DNA of 64,000 bases from NCBI RefSeq assembly GCF_001515305.1, contig NZ_LNQV01000023.1, forward strand, positions 1 through 64,000, given 5' to 3'. Each line of letters begins with the position of its first letter. Position 1 is the first letter of the stretch. Shown one piece after another: positions 9,431-19,927 of this stretch. This DNA is from Aquitalea pelogenes (lineage in GTDB: Bacteria > Pseudomonadota > Gammaproteobacteria > Burkholderiales > Chromobacteriaceae). The notes below the pieces were generated by a model. It made no database searches. It saw only the letters and a list, made by a program, of their open reading frames with translations, and had not been told where the DNA came from. The position numbers were made by a program, and so were the translations under genes.

Positions 9431-10750
9431 GTGTCGAATACTTCTCTAGTTGGAAATGCCAATAAATTTGGTGATTTGAAGCGCCGTATCATGTTCTTGA
9501 TCGGAGCTTTGATTGTTTACCGTATTGGTGCGCATATTCCGGTGCCTGGTATCAATCCTGCCGAACTAGCGAAGTTGTTCCACACGTCGCAGACGGGCCT
9601 GCTCGACATGTTCAACATGTTCTCGGGCGGCGCCCTCTCGAGGTTTACGGTATTTGCCCTGGGCATCATGCCGTACATCTCTGCTTCCATCATTCTTCAG
9701 CTTGCCTCTGAGGTTCTTCCGAGCCTGAAGCAGCTGAAGAAGGAAGGCGACGCTGGACGTCGTAAGGTAACTCAGTACACACGTTATGCAACCGTTTTGC
9801 TGGCCTCTTTCCAGAGTTTCAGTATTGCGGTGATGCTGTTTAAGCAGCCTAACCTGGTGGTGACTGCCCAGTGGGAGTTCTACCTGACAACCGTGGTATC
9901 TCTGGTAACCGGCACCATGTTCCTCATGTGGCTGGGTGAACAGATTACCGAGCGTGGTATCGGTAACGGTATCTCGCTGATCATCTGTGCAGGTATTGCA
10001 TCAGGTGTTCCGGCTGCCATTGGCAAGACGCTCACGCTGACCAGTCAAGGCTCGCTGCCCATCCTGTTTACCATCGTGCTGTTTGTTGGTGTTGCACTGA
10101 TGACCTACGTAGTCGTGTTCGCAGAACGCGGCCAGCGCAAGGTTCTGGTCAACTACGCCAAGCGTCAGGTTGGTAATCGTGTCATGCAGGGCCAGAGCAC
10201 GCACATGCCGCTCAAGCTCAACATGGCAGGGGTGATCCCGCCGATTTTTGCATCCAGCATCATCCTGTTCCCTGCCACCATTCTTGGCTGGCTTGGTAAC
10301 AATGAAAGCCTGGGTTGGCTCAAGGGCGTGGCTGACAAGCTGCATCCGGGTCAGCCGATCTATGTGCTGCTGTATGCAACGGCCATCATTTTCTTCTGTT
10401 ACTTCTACACCGCGCTCGTTTTCAATCCGAAAGAGACGGCAGATAACCTGAAGAAAAGTGGTGCTTTCATCCCAGGTATCCGTCCAGGTGAGCAGACTTC
10501 GCGTTATATCGAGAAGATCATTCTGCGGCTGACATTGATCGGTGCAATCTACATTACGCTGGTTTGTCTGTTGCCGGAATTCCTCATCCTGAAGTGGAAT
10601 GTACCGTTCTACTTCGGTGGCACATCACTGCTGATCATTGTAGTGGTCACCATGGATTTCATGGCTCAGGTACAGTCCTACGTTCTGTCGCATCAGTACG
10701 AAAGCTTGCTCAAGAAGGCTAACTTCAAAGGCAATGCGCTCGGCCGGTGA
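9431..10750 (+). CDS. secY: Protein translocase subunit SecY
   Basis: 439 residues, 10 predicted membrane segments. It begins with GTG and the conserved region [20 protein letters not shown] (residues 17-36), and contains the cytoplasmic loop with [19 protein letters not shown] (about 231-249). SecY forms the channel of the SecYEG translocon for export and membrane insertion. It is cotranscribed with the spc operon as usual. A damaged infA copy follows directly. Confidence 0.98.
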   Translation: MSNTSLVGNANKFGDLKRRIMFLIGALIVYRIGAHIPVPGINPAELAKLFHTSQTGLLDMFNMFSGGALSRFTVFALGIMPYISASIILQLASEVLPSLKQLKKEGDAGRRKVTQYTRYATVLLASFQSFSIAVMLFKQPNLVVTAQWEFYLTTVVSLVTGTMFLMWLGEQITERGIGNGISLIICAGIASGVPAAIGKTLTLTSQGSLPILFTIVLFVGVALMTYVVVFAERGQRKVLVNYAKRQVGNRVMQGQSTHMPLKLNMAGVIPPIFASSIILFPATILGWLGNNESLGWLKGVADKLHPGQPIYVLLYATAIIFFCYFYTALVFNPKETADNLKKSGAFIPGIRPGEQTSRYIEKIILRLTLIGAIYITLVCLLPEFLILKWNVPFYFGGTSLLIIVVVTMDFMAQVQSYVLSHQYESLLKKANFKGNALGR

Positions 10751-10773
10751 CATACGTGTTCTCGCTGGGTTAT

Positions 10774-10979
10774 ATGGCTAGGTAAGAAACCATCCAGATG
10801 CAGGGTGAGATTTGGCAGTAGAGCAGCTGCCCTACTGCTGGATCAAACTTGAGAATGGACACGTCGTACTTGGGCATGATCAGCAAGCTTGTTTCAAAGC
10901 ACGCTTATTGATTACAAGGTCAGGGTGGCTAAAACCGCCTGGACAGACCGCTGCCCGTATCGTGTTCCGTGCGAAATTA
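10774..10979 (+). pseudogene. infA: Decayed copy of translation initiation factor IF-1
   Basis: This is where infA normally lies, between secY and rpmJ. From ATG at 10774 the frame reads M-A-R[13 protein letters not shown], matching the IF-1 N terminus with an in-frame TAA at 10783. After a frame change near 10812 it reads [18 protein letters not shown] third frame gives [10 protein letters not shown], resembling the IF-1 segment ISGKMRKHYI. The end, ARIVFRAK (to 10976), is back in the second frame. One stop and at least three frame changes leave no functional product, so an intact infA must exist elsewhere because IF-1 is essential. Confidence 0.9.
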
Positions 10980-11015
10980 CGCACTCGCTCTTTTAGAGTA
11001 ACGAAAGGAACTGAC

Positions 11016-11129
11016 ATGCGAGTACAGCCTTCGGTAAAGAAGATTTGCCGTAACTGCAAAATTATCCGTCGCAATCGCGTTGTACGCGTGATCTGCACGG
11101 ACCCGCGTCACAAGCAAAAACAAGGCTAA
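11016..11129 (+). CDS. rpmJ: 50S ribosomal protein L36
   Basis: The smallest ribosomal protein, 37 residues, starting [19 protein letters not shown]. The zinc-ribbon ligands C11, C14, C27 and H32 are all present, so it is the zinc-binding form. The conserved Met start and the ribosome binding site GAAAGGA fix the start at 11016, although the frame stays open upstream into the infA remnant. Confidence 0.97.
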   Translation: MRVQPSVKKICRNCKIIRRNRVVRVICTDPRHKQKQG

Positions 11130-11132
11130 CAT

Positions 11133-11161
11133 TTGTTAGACCTGACTTTGCGTGTTACAAT
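11133..11161 (+). promoter_or_regulatory. Predicted promoter of the alpha operon (rpsM onward)
   Basis: TTGTTA (11133-11138), a 17-base spacer and TACAAT (11156-11161) with TG at 11153-11154 (extended -10). Transcription would begin near 11168, leaving a short leader of about 32 nt before rpsM, too short for the large pseudoknot known from the E. coli alpha leader. Prediction from sequence only. Confidence 0.65.
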
Positions 11162-11199
11162 CGCAAACTTTTCAAGGTCTTAAGGCTTAAGGAAAGAGT

Positions 11200-11562
11200 A
11201 TGGCCCGTATTGCAGGGGTAAACATCCCCAATCATGCGCATGCCGTTATTGGCCTGCAGGCAATTTTCGGCATCGGTCAAACTCGCGCCCAGCAGATTTG
11301 TGCTGCTGCCAGCGTGAACCCCTCCACCAAGGTGAAGGATCTGACTGACGCTGAGATGGAAACTCTGCGTGAAGAAGTAGCGAAGTTCACCGTTGAAGGT
11401 GACCTGCGCCGCGAAATCACGATGAGCATCAAACGTCTGATGGACATGGGCTGCTATCGCGGCATGCGCCATCGTCGTGGCCTGCCGTGCCGCGGTCAGC
11501 GCACTCGCACTAACGCGCGTACCCGTAAGGGACCGCGTAAGGCGATCGCCGGCAAGAAGTAA
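11200..11562 (+). CDS. rpsM: 30S ribosomal protein S13
   Basis: 120 residues beginning [20 protein letters not shown]. It contains the helix-two-turns-helix motif [14 protein letters not shown] and the C-terminal basic tail [21 protein letters not shown]13 forms intersubunit bridges and touches the P-site tRNA. It is the first gene of the alpha operon, preceded by GGAAAGAG. Confidence 0.98.
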   Translation: MARIAGVNIPNHAHAVIGLQAIFGIGQTRAQQICAAASVNPSTKVKDLTDAEMETLREEVAKFTVEGDLRREITMSIKRLMDMGCYRGMRHRRGLPCRGQRTRTNARTRKGPRKAIAGKK

Positions 11563-11578
11563 CTAAAGGAACACAGAA

Positions 11579-11974
<396 letters not shown>

Positions 11975-11992
11975 TTCGGAGAGTGTGAGAAC

Positions 11993-12613
11993 ATGGCACG
12001 TTATATCGGCCCAAAATGTAAGCTCGCTCGTCGTGAAGGCACCGACCTTTTCCTGAAGAGCGCGCGTCGTGCACTGGATTCCAAGTGCAAACTGGATACC
12101 CCGCCTGGTCAACACGGCGCCCGTAAGGGTCGTCTGTCCGACTACGGTGTCCAACTGCGTGAAAAGCAGAAAATCCGCCGTATCTATGGCGTACTCGAGC
12201 GTCAGTTCCGCAATTACTTTGCGGAAGCTGTACGTCGTAAAGGCTCCACTGGTGAAAACCTGCTGAAGCTGCTCGAAGCACGTCTGGACAACGTTGTATA
12301 TCGCATGGGCTTTGGCTCCACTCGTGCAGAAGCACGTCAGCTGGTAAGCCACAAGGCTATCGTTGTGAACGGCCAGGTAGTTAACATTCCGTCTTTCCAG
12401 GTTAAAGCTGGTGACGTAGTGTCTGTCCGCGAAAAAGCCAAGAAGCAAGCCCGTATCGTAGAGGGTCTGGCTCTGGCTGAGCAAGGTGGTTTCCCTTCCT
12501 GGGTGTCTGTTGACTCCAAGAAGATGGAAGGCGTCTTCAAATCTGCTCCGGAACGTTCCGAACTGTCTAGCGATATCAACGAACAGCTCGTTGTGGAATT
12601 CTACTCCAAGTAA
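11993..12613 (+). CDS. rpsD: 30S ribosomal protein S4
   Basis: 206 residues, as in E. coli. The S4 RNA-binding domain (about residues 96-160) includes [20 protein letters not shown] and [20 protein letters not shown]4 starts small-subunit assembly and represses the alpha operon in E. coli. Confidence 0.98.
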   Translation: MARYIGPKCKLARREGTDLFLKSARRALDSKCKLDTPPGQHGARKGRLSDYGVQLREKQKIRRIYGVLERQFRNYFAEAVRRKGSTGENLLKLLEARLDNVVYRMGFGSTRAEARQLVSHKAIVVNGQVVNIPSFQVKAGDVVSVREKAKKQARIVEGLALAEQGGFPSWVSVDSKKMEGVFKSAPERSELSSDINEQLVVEFYSK

Positions 12614-12630
12614 TCGCTAGCTCTTAGGGA

Positions 12631-13620
12631 ATGACTATGCAAAACAGCGCTTCGGAATTTTTGAAACCTCGTCTGATTGACGTGCAGCCGGTATCTGCTA
12701 CCCATGCACGCGTTTCGATGGAGCCGTTCGAGCGTGGCTATGCTCACACTCTTGGCAACTCGCTGCGCCGTATCCTGCTGTCGTCGATGCCGGGCTTTGC
12801 TCCTACCGAAGTGACTATCGCTGGCGTTTTGCATGAGTATTCCGCACTTGATGGCGTGCGCGAGGATGTCGTAGACATCCTCCTCAACCTCAAGGGCGTA
12901 GTGCTTAAGCTGCATGGTCGTGACAGTGTCGTGCTGACCTTGAAAAAGGAAGGTGAAGGTGCTGTCTTGGCTGGCGATATCGAGTTGCCGCATGATGTTG
13001 AAGTGATCAATCCGGAACACGTGATTGCCCACCTCTCTGTTGGCGGCAAAATCGACATGGAGATCAAGGTCGAAAAAGGCCGTGGCTATCAGCCTGTGTC
13101 TGCTCGTTCCATTCATGAAGAAAACCGTTCCATCGGTACCATTCAACTGGATGCTTCCTTCTCGCCGGTTCGCCGTGTGAGCTTTGCTGTGGAAAGCGCC
13201 CGTGTTGAACAACGTACCGACCTCGACCGCCTGGTTCTCGATATCGAAACCAATGGCGTGATCGAACCGGAACAGGCCGTGCGCAATGCTGCACGTATTC
13301 TGATGGATCAGCTGTCGATCTTTGCTGACCTCCAAGGCACAGCGGTTGAAGAAGTCGTTGAAAAGGCGCCGCCGATCGATCCGATCCTGCTGCGTCCGGT
13401 AGACGATCTTGAACTGACGGTTCGTTCGGCCAACTGCCTGAAGGCTGAGAACATTTATTACATCGGCGATCTGATTCAGCGTACTGAAACCGAGCTTCTG
13501 AAGACTCCGAACCTCGGTCGCAAATCGCTGAACGAGATCAAAGAAGTTCTCGCTTCCAAGGGTCTGACTCTCGGCATGAAGCTTGAGAATTGGCCTCCGG
13601 CTGGTCTGGAAAAGCCGTAA
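12631..13620 (+). CDS. rpoA: DNA-directed RNA polymerase subunit alpha
   Basis: 329 residues, the same length as E. coli alpha. The N-terminal domain has [20 protein letters not shown] (residues about 33-52), needed for dimerisation and assembly. The C-terminal domain has [19 protein letters not shown] and [13 protein letters not shown], the DNA- and activator-binding helices. It sits between rpsD and rplQ as in most bacteria. A second ATG two codons in is an equally possible start. Confidence 0.98.
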   Translation: MTMQNSASEFLKPRLIDVQPVSATHARVSMEPFERGYAHTLGNSLRRILLSSMPGFAPTEVTIAGVLHEYSALDGVREDVVDILLNLKGVVLKLHGRDSVVLTLKKEGEGAVLAGDIELPHDVEVINPEHVIAHLSVGGKIDMEIKVEKGRGYQPVSARSIHEENRSIGTIQLDASFSPVRRVSFAVESARVEQRTDLDRLVLDIETNGVIEPEQAVRNAARILMDQLSIFADLQGTAVEEVVEKAPPIDPILLRPVDDLELTVRSANCLKAENIYYIGDLIQRTETELLKTPNLGRKSLNEIKEVLASKGLTLGMKLENWPPAGLEKP

Positions 13621-13644
13621 GTTTGAGACTAAAGGACATTAACA

Positions 13645-14040
13645 ATGCGTCATCGTTACAGTAATCGTAAACTGAACCGCACGACCAGCCATCGTCTGGC
13701 GATGCTGCGCAACATGGCGAATTCGCTGCTGAAGCACGAAGTTATCGTGACCACGCTGCCGAAAGCCAAGGAACTGCGTCGTGTGGCCGAGCCGCTGATT
13801 ACGCTCGGCAAAAAGCCGTCTCTCGCCAACCGTCGTCTGGCGTTTGACCGCACTCGTGACCGCGATATCGTGGTTAAACTCTTCGACGTTCTCGGCCCGC
13901 GCTTCTCCGCCCGCAATGGTGGTTATGTGCGTATCCTGAAGTACGGTTTCCGTAAGGGCGACAATGCCCCGCTGGCTCTGGTTGAGCTGGTAGACCGTGC
14001 TGAAGATGCCGTTGCCGTTGTAGATGACTCCGCTGAATAA
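13645..14040 (+). CDS. rplQ: 50S ribosomal protein L17
   Basis: 131 residues, starting [20 protein letters not shown]. The core ends near residue 118, with an acidic C-terminal tail ([12 protein letters not shown]). It closes the alpha operon and is followed by a strong terminator. Confidence 0.98.
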   Translation: MRHRYSNRKLNRTTSHRLAMLRNMANSLLKHEVIVTTLPKAKELRRVAEPLITLGKKPSLANRRLAFDRTRDRDIVVKLFDVLGPRFSARNGGYVRILKYGFRKGDNAPLALVELVDRAEDAVAVVDDSAE

Positions 14041-14062
14041 TATTCGGTGAAGTTATGAAAGA

Positions 14063-14085
14063 AGCCAGCGAAAGCTGGCTTTTTT
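14063..14085 (+). terminator. Rho-independent terminator of the ribosomal superoperon
   Basis: AGCCAGC (14063-14069) and GCTGGCT (14074-14080) pair over 7 bp around a GAAA tetraloop, followed by TTTTT. It lies 23 bases after the rplQ stop. Confidence 0.92.
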
Positions 14086-14125
14086 CATTTCTGCTGCAAT
14101 CTGTGGTACGGACGTCTGGTGCTAC

Positions 14126-14923
14126 TCAGAATTCATACCTGGATTCAAGCACCCGCATGGGCGCACCAAGTTCCAGCATTCCTTCGTTCCGTGCCACCAG
14201 ATTCATGCCAAAGCAAATTCCCTCCGCCAGTTGCCTGGTTTTGCTGAGTGTCCGCATCGGTTCGTTGTCAGCATCTACTTCTGCACTGATCGGGTCGGTG
14301 GTAATCATCTGGCAGCGGGTGCAAGGCTTGGCTACATCAAACACGATGTCCCCGATCTGAATCACCTTCCAGTCATCCTCCTCATATGGCAGTGCGCCAC
14401 TGACCAGCAAATTGGGTCTGAAATGTTGCACCGTCACCGGTTTGCGCAATTCTTGATTCAGTGTGTCCAGCGAGGCCTGATTCACCAGCAGATAGGGATA
14501 GCCATCCGCAAATGACATGGGGGTCTGTGCTCCATCCAGCACGCGTGTGGACTGCATGCCCAGCCATAGCAAACGGCAGTCCCTACCCATGTAATCAGAC
14601 AGCCAGGCATCCACGTGTTCGTCCCCATGCCAGGCAGTGAAGTTCGCACGCCATACGGTTGTTGCCACCTTTTGCTTGTAGACCTGGGTCATGGCAAGGA
14701 TCGGTGAGCGTCCCGGAGCACTCAGCAACAATCCACCAGGTATCAGGGCTGTTGTAATTTGCAACATCTGTGGATATTGCCGTGCGGTCAGGAACTGACC
14801 ATCCGCCGTGCTGAGCAACCACTCCCTGTCATGCAGCAAGCCTTGTGCACTGGCAAAAGCCCTGTCGTAGGCAATCCCTCGTGCGGATTTCATTGGGTGC
14901 ACAAACATTTGTGTCAGTTTCAT
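14126..14923 (-). CDS. MOSC domain protein, YcbX-like
   Basis: 265 residues from the ATG at 14923, which gives the conserved start MKLTQMFVHPMKSARG; AAAGAG lies just upstream. The N-terminal beta-barrel MOSC_N part spans about residues 1-120, and the MOSC domain follows, with CTRCQMITTDP near residue 214. In the family (E. coli YcbX) the MOSC domain binds molybdenum cofactor and reduces N-hydroxylated compounds such as base analogues; the cysteine is the presumed Mo ligand. Exact substrate unknown. It stands alone, divergent from the next receptor gene. Confidence 0.88.
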   Translation of the reverse strand: MKLTQMFVHPMKSARGIAYDRAFASAQGLLHDREWLLSTADGQFLTARQYPQMLQITTALIPGGLLLSAPGRSPILAMTQVYKQKVATTVWRANFTAWHGDEHVDAWLSDYMGRDCRLLWLGMQSTRVLDGAQTPMSFADGYPYLLVNQASLDTLNQELRKPVTVQHFRPNLLVSGALPYEEDDWKVIQIGDIVFDVAKPCTRCQMITTDPISAEVDADNEPMRTLSKTRQLAEGICFGMNLVARNEGMLELGAPMRVLESRYEF

Positions 14924-15183
14924 GTGTGCTCTTTCTGGCAATGTCCGAGCCATGATCCTAGCATTGTTGTACTACCTTCGGTGACCGCCTTGTCGAAGAG
15001 GGGTGGTATCGGCATGCAGTCTGCACTTTGTATATGACGATATCTTTGGCGCTGTTGTATCAGATCAGTATTTGTAGCTTGCATTCTTGCTAGGCTATCC
15101 GGTTGTCTTGCAGCTGATCGCCCATTGCAGATTTCCAGCTGGCATCTGCTGAATGTACTGGCTACTTTTAAATGGCGCATGGG

Positions 15184-15210
15184 TAAACCCGGCTATATCT
15201 TTGTCTATAA
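15184..15210 (+). promoter_or_regulatory. Predicted sigma-28 (FliA) promoter of the chemotaxis receptor
   Basis: TAAA (15184-15187), exactly 15 bases, then GTCTATAA (15203-15210), which matches 6 of 8 bases of GCCGATAA. This is the flagellar class 3 promoter layout and would start transcription near 15217, about 69 nt before the receptor gene. The remainder of the 330-bp gap from 14924 holds no gene; three TGACAA copies (15221, 15231, 15261) lie in the leader. Confidence 0.6.
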
Positions 15211-15285
15211 AGATGTAGAATGACAAAAACTGACAAATAGAGCAGTTGCTTGCTAGAGACTGACAACGGGAACAGAGAGAAAAAA

Positions 15286-16926
15286 ATGAACACAACTGCC
15301 GGAATGTCATTACGCAGCCGCCTTATCGCCTGGCTGTTGCTGGTGGCCTTGCTGATTTGCTGTCTGAGTGGGCTGGCTCTGTACAACCAGCGCAATAGCC
15401 TGCTACAGGACAGACAGGACAAGACACGGAACCTGGTTGAATCCGCCATGGGCATCATCAGCAGCTATGAGGCCCTGGAGGCGAGTGGCAAGCTGAGTGA
15501 AGCCCAGGCCAAGCAAATGGCCGCTGCCGCGCTGATGGCCAGCCATTACGACGGCAAGGAGTACTTCTTCGGTTACGACCAGAACTGGAACTATGTCATT
15601 CATGGTGCCAAGGCAGCCATGCTGGGCAAGAATGTTCAGGGCTTGAAGACGCCGACCGGTGTCGATCTGGGTCAATTGTTCATCGATACCGTCACCAAGG
15701 GCAATGGACAAGGTTTTGCCGCCTATGTGTGGGACAAGCCCGGCTTCGACCAGCCGCAACCCAAGATTTCCTACCTGATGACCAGCCAGCGCTGGCACTG
15801 GATTATCGGTACCGGCATTTATCTGGACGATGTCCAGGCCGCGTTCATGAAGCAACTATGGCTGACCCTGGCCGAAGTGGGCGCCATTCTGGTGTTGTTG
15901 CTGATTGCCGGGCTGTTCCTGATGCGCAGCGTCCTGGGGCAACTGGGGGCGGATCCTGGCGAAACCATGCAAGTGGTCCGTCGCATTGCGGATGGTCATC
16001 TGGATACCCAGGTAAACGTGGTTGCAGGTGACACAAGCAGCGTGATGGCAGCGATTCAGCAAATGCAGCAGCACCTGAAGTCGCTGGTGCGGGAAATTTC
16101 TGATGAAGCCGTGCGTTTGTCCGGCATGAGTTCTGATGTGGCGCGCCGATCCGATGCAGTTGTCAAAGGTTCTGATCAGCAAAGTGAGGCAGCTGCCGCC
16201 ATGGCAGCTTCCATCGAGCAGCTGACGGTCAGCATCAATCATATTTCTAGCCATGCGCATGATGCGCGGAATCTGTCGCAAGAGTCCGGCCGCCTGTCGC
16301 GTGAAGGTGGCGAGGTGATCTCCAGCGCAGTCAATGAAATGCACCGTATCAACGAGTCGGTTGATCAGGCGGCAGAAACCATTGCTGATCTGGCCAGCAA
16401 GACCCAGACCATTTCCAGCATCATGCAGGTGATCAAGGATATTGCCGACCAGACCAACTTGCTGGCACTTAATGCCGCCATTGAGGCTGCGCGTGCGGGT
16501 GAGATGGGGCGCGGTTTTGCCGTGGTAGCAGATGAAGTGCGCAAACTGTCGGAGCGTACCGGCCAGGCTACGCAGGAAATCGCCGGCATGATCCAGGAAA
16601 TCCAGAGCAGCTCCGATCAGTCACGTGCCTGTATGGAAGAAGCGGTTGGTCGTGTGAAGAATGGTTTGCAACTGGCGGTTCAGGGTGGGGAAGCGATATC
16701 CCACATCCGTGATAGCGCCACCAGTGTGGTGGATGTGGTGAACGAGATATCACATGCGCTGAAAGAACAGGGCAGTGCCAGCACCGAAATTGCACAGCAG
16801 GTGGAATTGATCGCCCGCAGCGCCAGTGGTAATGCAGAGGAGGCGGCAGGTACCTCTAAGGAGGTGCAGGCCATGCATGCGTTGGCAGACGATTTGCGTC
16901 AGCTGGTATCCAAGTTCCACGTGTAA
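15286..16926 (+). CDS. Methyl-accepting chemotaxis protein with a Cache sensor
   Basis: 546 residues from the ATG at 15286 (AGAGAG upstream). Membrane segments lie near residues 11-33 and 188-213. Between them is a single Cache-type ligand domain with [19 protein letters not shown] and [18 protein letters not shown]-like region is followed by the coiled-coil signalling domain, whose tip [20 protein letters not shown] begins at residue 386. It would sense a periplasmic ligand and signal through CheW and CheA. No chemotaxis operon is adjacent; the ligand cannot be named. Confidence 0.93.
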   Translation: MNTTAGMSLRSRLIAWLLLVALLICCLSGLALYNQRNSLLQDRQDKTRNLVESAMGIISSYEALEASGKLSEAQAKQMAAAALMASHYDGKEYFFGYDQNWNYVIHGAKAAMLGKNVQGLKTPTGVDLGQLFIDTVTKGNGQGFAAYVWDKPGFDQPQPKISYLMTSQRWHWIIGTGIYLDDVQAAFMKQLWLTLAEVGAILVLLLIAGLFLMRSVLGQLGADPGETMQVVRRIADGHLDTQVNVVAGDTSSVMAAIQQMQQHLKSLVREISDEAVRLSGMSSDVARRSDAVVKGSDQQSEAAAAMAASIEQLTVSINHISSHAHDARNLSQESGRLSREGGEVISSAVNEMHRINESVDQAAETIADLASKTQTISSIMQVIKDIADQTNLLALNAAIEAARAGEMGRGFAVVADEVRKLSERTGQATQEIAGMIQEIQSSSDQSRACMEEAVGRVKNGLQLAVQGGEAISHIRDSATSVVDVVNEISHALKEQGSASTEIAQQVELIARSASGNAEEAAGTSKEVQAMHALADDLRQLVSKFHV

Positions 16927-16945
16927 GAGCCCCGCCATGCCAGGC

Positions 16946-16974
16946 AAAAGCCCTCCACCAGGAGGGCTTTTTTA
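16946..16974. terminator. Terminator between the chemotaxis receptor and lnt
   Basis: AAAAGCCCTCC (16946-16956) and GGAGGGCTTTT (16961-16971) form an 11-bp stem with an ACCA loop. A T run on the + strand and an A run before the left arm make it suitable for both directions, ending the receptor gene and lnt, which converge here. Confidence 0.9.
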
Positions 16975-17030
16975 TTCAGTTACCGCAGTGGTGACTGCTG
17001 TGGATGACTTCTGCTGCTCGTCGTTTTTGG

Positions 17031-18560
17031 TCAGGACGCGTTGTTTTCAGCGGCTGGCCGTTGCCTGGGCTTTTCCCGGTAACGCTGGTATGCACCCAGC
17101 GCCATGGCCAGCAACAGCAAGCTGACACAAGCGATGATCACCGGTTGATTGCCCAGCTGCATATAAGGCGTCAGGCCCTGGTAGTCCTGCACCATGCCTT
17201 CCAGCACTTGCTGGGAGAACGGTGCTGCCACGCTGGAAATTTCACCATTGGGACGCACAATCGCCGTCATACCGTTATTGGTGGCGCGCAGCATGAAGCG
17301 GCCGGTTTCCAGTGCGCGCGCCTGGGAGAGCTGCAAATGCTGGCTCATGGCAACGCTTTTTCCAAACCAGGCCAGATTGCTGACATTGGCAAGAATGCCT
17401 GCGTGGGCAGCGGGGTCGATCAACTCTTCGCCAAAGCTGTCCTCGTAGCAGATATTGAAAGCAATGTGGTGGCCTGCCAGCAACAGTGGAGCCTGATTGG
17501 CACCACCGCGACTAAAGCCCGACAGTGGCATGTTCATGTACTGGTAAATCCAGCCAATCAGGCCGGGTAGCGGGATGAACTCACCAAACGGCACCAGATG
17601 ATCTTTGGCGTAAGAGGGTAGCGCCGGATCGGTCAGTACCACCACGGCATTCAGATAACCACGGCCATCCGGGGTGCGGCGTGGAATGCCGGTAGCCAGG
17701 GCCATGTTCTTGCGCCGGGCATCGCCTGCCACCATGGTCAGGTAGCCGGAAGGCAGGTCATCCAGAAATACCGGCAGGGCAGTTTCCGGCAGGATCATCA
17801 CGTCAGCCTGGGTGCTGGCAACCTGCTGGTAGTAAGTTTTGAGGGTCTGTTCAAAAGCAGCCGGATCCCACTTCAGCACTTGCGCAATATCCCCTTGGGC
17901 GAGTGCAACCCTATAGGGCTTGCCTACCGGTTCCGTCCAGTTGACCGATTGCAGCCAGAAGCCGGCACTCCATATTGCCAGCAGCAATGTCGCAGCCAGT
18001 GCGCGTTGCAGGCGCTGGCCATTGGCCAGCAGCAGCAAGGCGCCGGCGCTGAATGCCACCAGATAGCTGACCAGATGGATACCGCCCAACGGGATAAAGC
18101 CTGACAAGGGGCTTTCTGTTACCTGTGAATAGCCGACGGCGCCCCAGGGGAAGCCGGTCATCACCCAGCTGCGCAGCCATTCGCCCAGCTCCCACAGGGC
18201 CGGAAACGCCAGCAGCCAGCGCACCCATGTTCGCTGGTCGATACGGATGACCAGCCAGCAAGCAAGGCCGGGCCAGATGGCAAGATAGGCGGGTAGCAAT
18301 AGCACCAGTGGTGCGGCCAGCACCGCCGGCAGGCCGGCAATATCATGCAGGCTGTTGTATATCCAGTTGAAGTTGCTGGTATAGGCTGCAACACCCCAGA
18401 CATAGCCAGTACGGAAGGCAAGGGTGGGATTGCGTTGTACCAATTGCGCCAGTGCCAGCAGCGACAAGGGCAGCAAGCCGTACAGCCGGTAGGGCGCAAA
18501 GCCGTAGAGGGTAAGCGCCCCGGCAAGCGCGGCGGCAATCAGTACAAGCAGGGTGCGCAT
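17031..18560 (-). CDS. lnt: Apolipoprotein N-acyltransferase
   Basis: 509 residues. The N-terminal part has about six to seven membrane segments; the nitrilase-like domain follows. The catalytic triad is visible as E259 (in ILPETALP), K319 (in YAKDHLVPFGEF) and C371 (in NICYED). The spacing K to C of 52 residues is the same as in E. coli Lnt. It N-acylates outer-membrane lipoproteins at the inner membrane, the last step of their maturation. Its start is 1 base from the corC stop, so the two are cotranscribed. Confidence 0.97.
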   Translation of the reverse strand: MRTLLVLIAAALAGALTLYGFAPYRLYGLLPLSLLALAQLVQRNPTLAFRTGYVWGVAAYTSNFNWIYNSLHDIAGLPAVLAAPLVLLLPAYLAIWPGLACWLVIRIDQRTWVRWLLAFPALWELGEWLRSWVMTGFPWGAVGYSQVTESPLSGFIPLGGIHLVSYLVAFSAGALLLLANGQRLQRALAATLLLAIWSAGFWLQSVNWTEPVGKPYRVALAQGDIAQVLKWDPAAFEQTLKTYYQQVASTQADVMILPETALPVFLDDLPSGYLTMVAGDARRKNMALATGIPRRTPDGRGYLNAVVVLTDPALPSYAKDHLVPFGEFIPLPGLIGWIYQYMNMPLSGFSRGGANQAPLLLAGHHIAFNICYEDSFGEELIDPAAHAGILANVSNLAWFGKSVAMSQHLQLSQARALETGRFMLRATNNGMTAIVRPNGEISSVAAPFSQQVLEGMVQDYQGLTPYMQLGNQPVIIACVSLLLLAMALGAYQRYREKPRQRPAAENNAS

Positions 18561-18561
18561 G

Positions 18562-19416
18562 TCAGTCCTGGGTGCTGTCGGCGGTATTGCTGTGCAGCCG
18601 TTCCACCAGCAGGGTCTGCAGGCGACGGCTGTCAGCGCGCAGGATGGTGAAGCGCAGCGAGCCGGACTCGACGGTTTCGCCGCGTTTGGGCAGGTGGCCA
18701 AACAGTGAAATCACCAGGCCGCCTACGGTATCGACGTCGTCGTCGTCGTAGCTGGTGGCAAAGTACTCGTTGAAGTCCGCCACTTCGGTGAGGGCGTTCA
18801 CGCGGTAGCGCTGGTCGCGAACCGGCACGATATTGTTGTCGTCCTCTTCGAAGTCGTATTCGTCTTCGATGTCGCCGACGATCTGTTCGATCACATCCTC
18901 GATGGTGACGAGACCAGACACGCCGCCATACTCATCCACCACGATGGCCATGTGGTTACGGTTGGAGCGGAATTCGCGCAGCAGGACATCGAGAGGTTTG
19001 GATTCCGGCACAAACACGCTGGCGCGCAGGGTGGCCCGCAGGTCGAAGCGGGCAGGGGCATGGAAGTAATGCAACAGGTCCTTGGCCAGCAGGATGCCCA
19101 GCACGTCGTCCTTGTTGTCGCCGATCACCGGAAAACGCGAGTGCCCGGTGCGCAGTACATCCGGCAGCAGGCGTTCGATGGGGTCGTCAATGCGGATGAC
19201 GTCCATCTGGCTGCGCGGCACCATGACATCGCGGGCGGTCAGGTCGCTGACTTCCAGCACGCCTTCAATCATGGCCAGCGCTTCGGCGTCCAGCAGATTG
19301 CGTTCAAAGGCGGAGTGCAGCAGGGTGATCAACTCCTCGCGGTCTTCCGGTTCGCGCAGGAGCATGGCGGACAAGCGTTCCAACAGGCTGGGCTTGTGTT
19401 TACTGGGGTCTTCCAT
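18562..19416 (-). CDS. corC: CorC/HlyC family transporter-associated CBS protein
   Basis: 284 residues. A short N terminus is followed by two CBS domains (about residues 65-190; VMVPRSQMDVI and MAIVVDEYGGVSGLVTIEDV) and a C-terminal CorC_HlyC domain. There are no membrane segments, as in E. coli CorC (YbeX). The family is linked to magnesium and cobalt efflux and, more recently, to ribosome maintenance. The block phoH-ybeY-corC-lnt is the standard order. Confidence 0.93.
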   Translation of the reverse strand: MEDPSKHKPSLLERLSAMLLREPEDREELITLLHSAFERNLLDAEALAMIEGVLEVSDLTARDVMVPRSQMDVIRIDDPIERLLPDVLRTGHSRFPVIGDNKDDVLGILLAKDLLHYFHAPARFDLRATLRASVFVPESKPLDVLLREFRSNRNHMAIVVDEYGGVSGLVTIEDVIEQIVGDIEDEYDFEEDDNNIVPVRDQRYRVNALTEVADFNEYFATSYDDDDVDTVGGLVISLFGHLPKRGETVESGSLRFTILRADSRRLQTLLVERLHSNTADSTQD

Positions 19417-19420
19417 GGGG

Positions 19421-19927
19421 TTAGCGTTTTTCCTCTAGATAGGGATCGGGATATCCTAACTTCGCGAGAATGACAGTTTCAAGCGTTTCCATGATTTCCG
19501 CTTCTTCGTCATCCTCGTGGTCAAAGCCTTGCAAGTGCAGCATGCCGTGTACCAGCAGGTGGGCATAGTGGGCCATCAGGTCAATGCCTTGCTCGGTGGC
19601 TTCTTTTTCCACCACCTCGGTACACAGTACCAGGTCGCCAAACAAGGGCAGATCGGCAATGTTTTCGCCTTCGTTCAGTGCGAACGACAGCACATTGGTG
19701 GCGTAGTCCTTGCCGCGGTAGGTGTGGTTGAGGCTGCGGCCTTCCTCGCTGCCTACCAGCAGGATGCTGACCTGGGCCTGTTGCACATCGGCCTGCAAGG
19801 CAGCCTGGCAGCAGCGGCGGATCAGTCTGGCATCGGGCAGCCGCTGTGCCTGGCTGCGGTCTTCCAGCGTCAGTTGCAGGCGGGCGGCCAGACGCAGCAG
19901 CGGGTTATTTCGCTTGGCTTGTTTCAT
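19421..19927 (-). CDS. ybeY: Endoribonuclease YbeY (16S rRNA maturation)
   Basis: 168 residues. The metal-binding motif [11 protein letters not shown] gives H127, H131 and H137, the zinc ligands of the family. YbeY is a single-strand-specific RNase that helps mature the 3' end of 16S rRNA and in ribosome quality control. Its start overlaps the phoH end by 23 bases. Confidence 0.96.
   Translation of the reverse strand: MKQAKRNNPLLRLAARLQLTLEDRSQAQRLPDARLIRRCCQAALQADVQQAQVSILLVGSEEGRSLNHTYRGKDYATNVLSFALNEGENIADLPLFGDLVLCTEVVEKEATEQGIDLMAHYAHLLVHGMLHLQGFDHEDDEEAEIMETLETVILAKLGYPDPYLEEKR

Noticed and set aside
10812-11015. Extension of L36 upstream to a 105-codon protein
   Set aside because: The upstream part is the infA remnant; the conserved L36 Met and ribosome binding site are at 11016.
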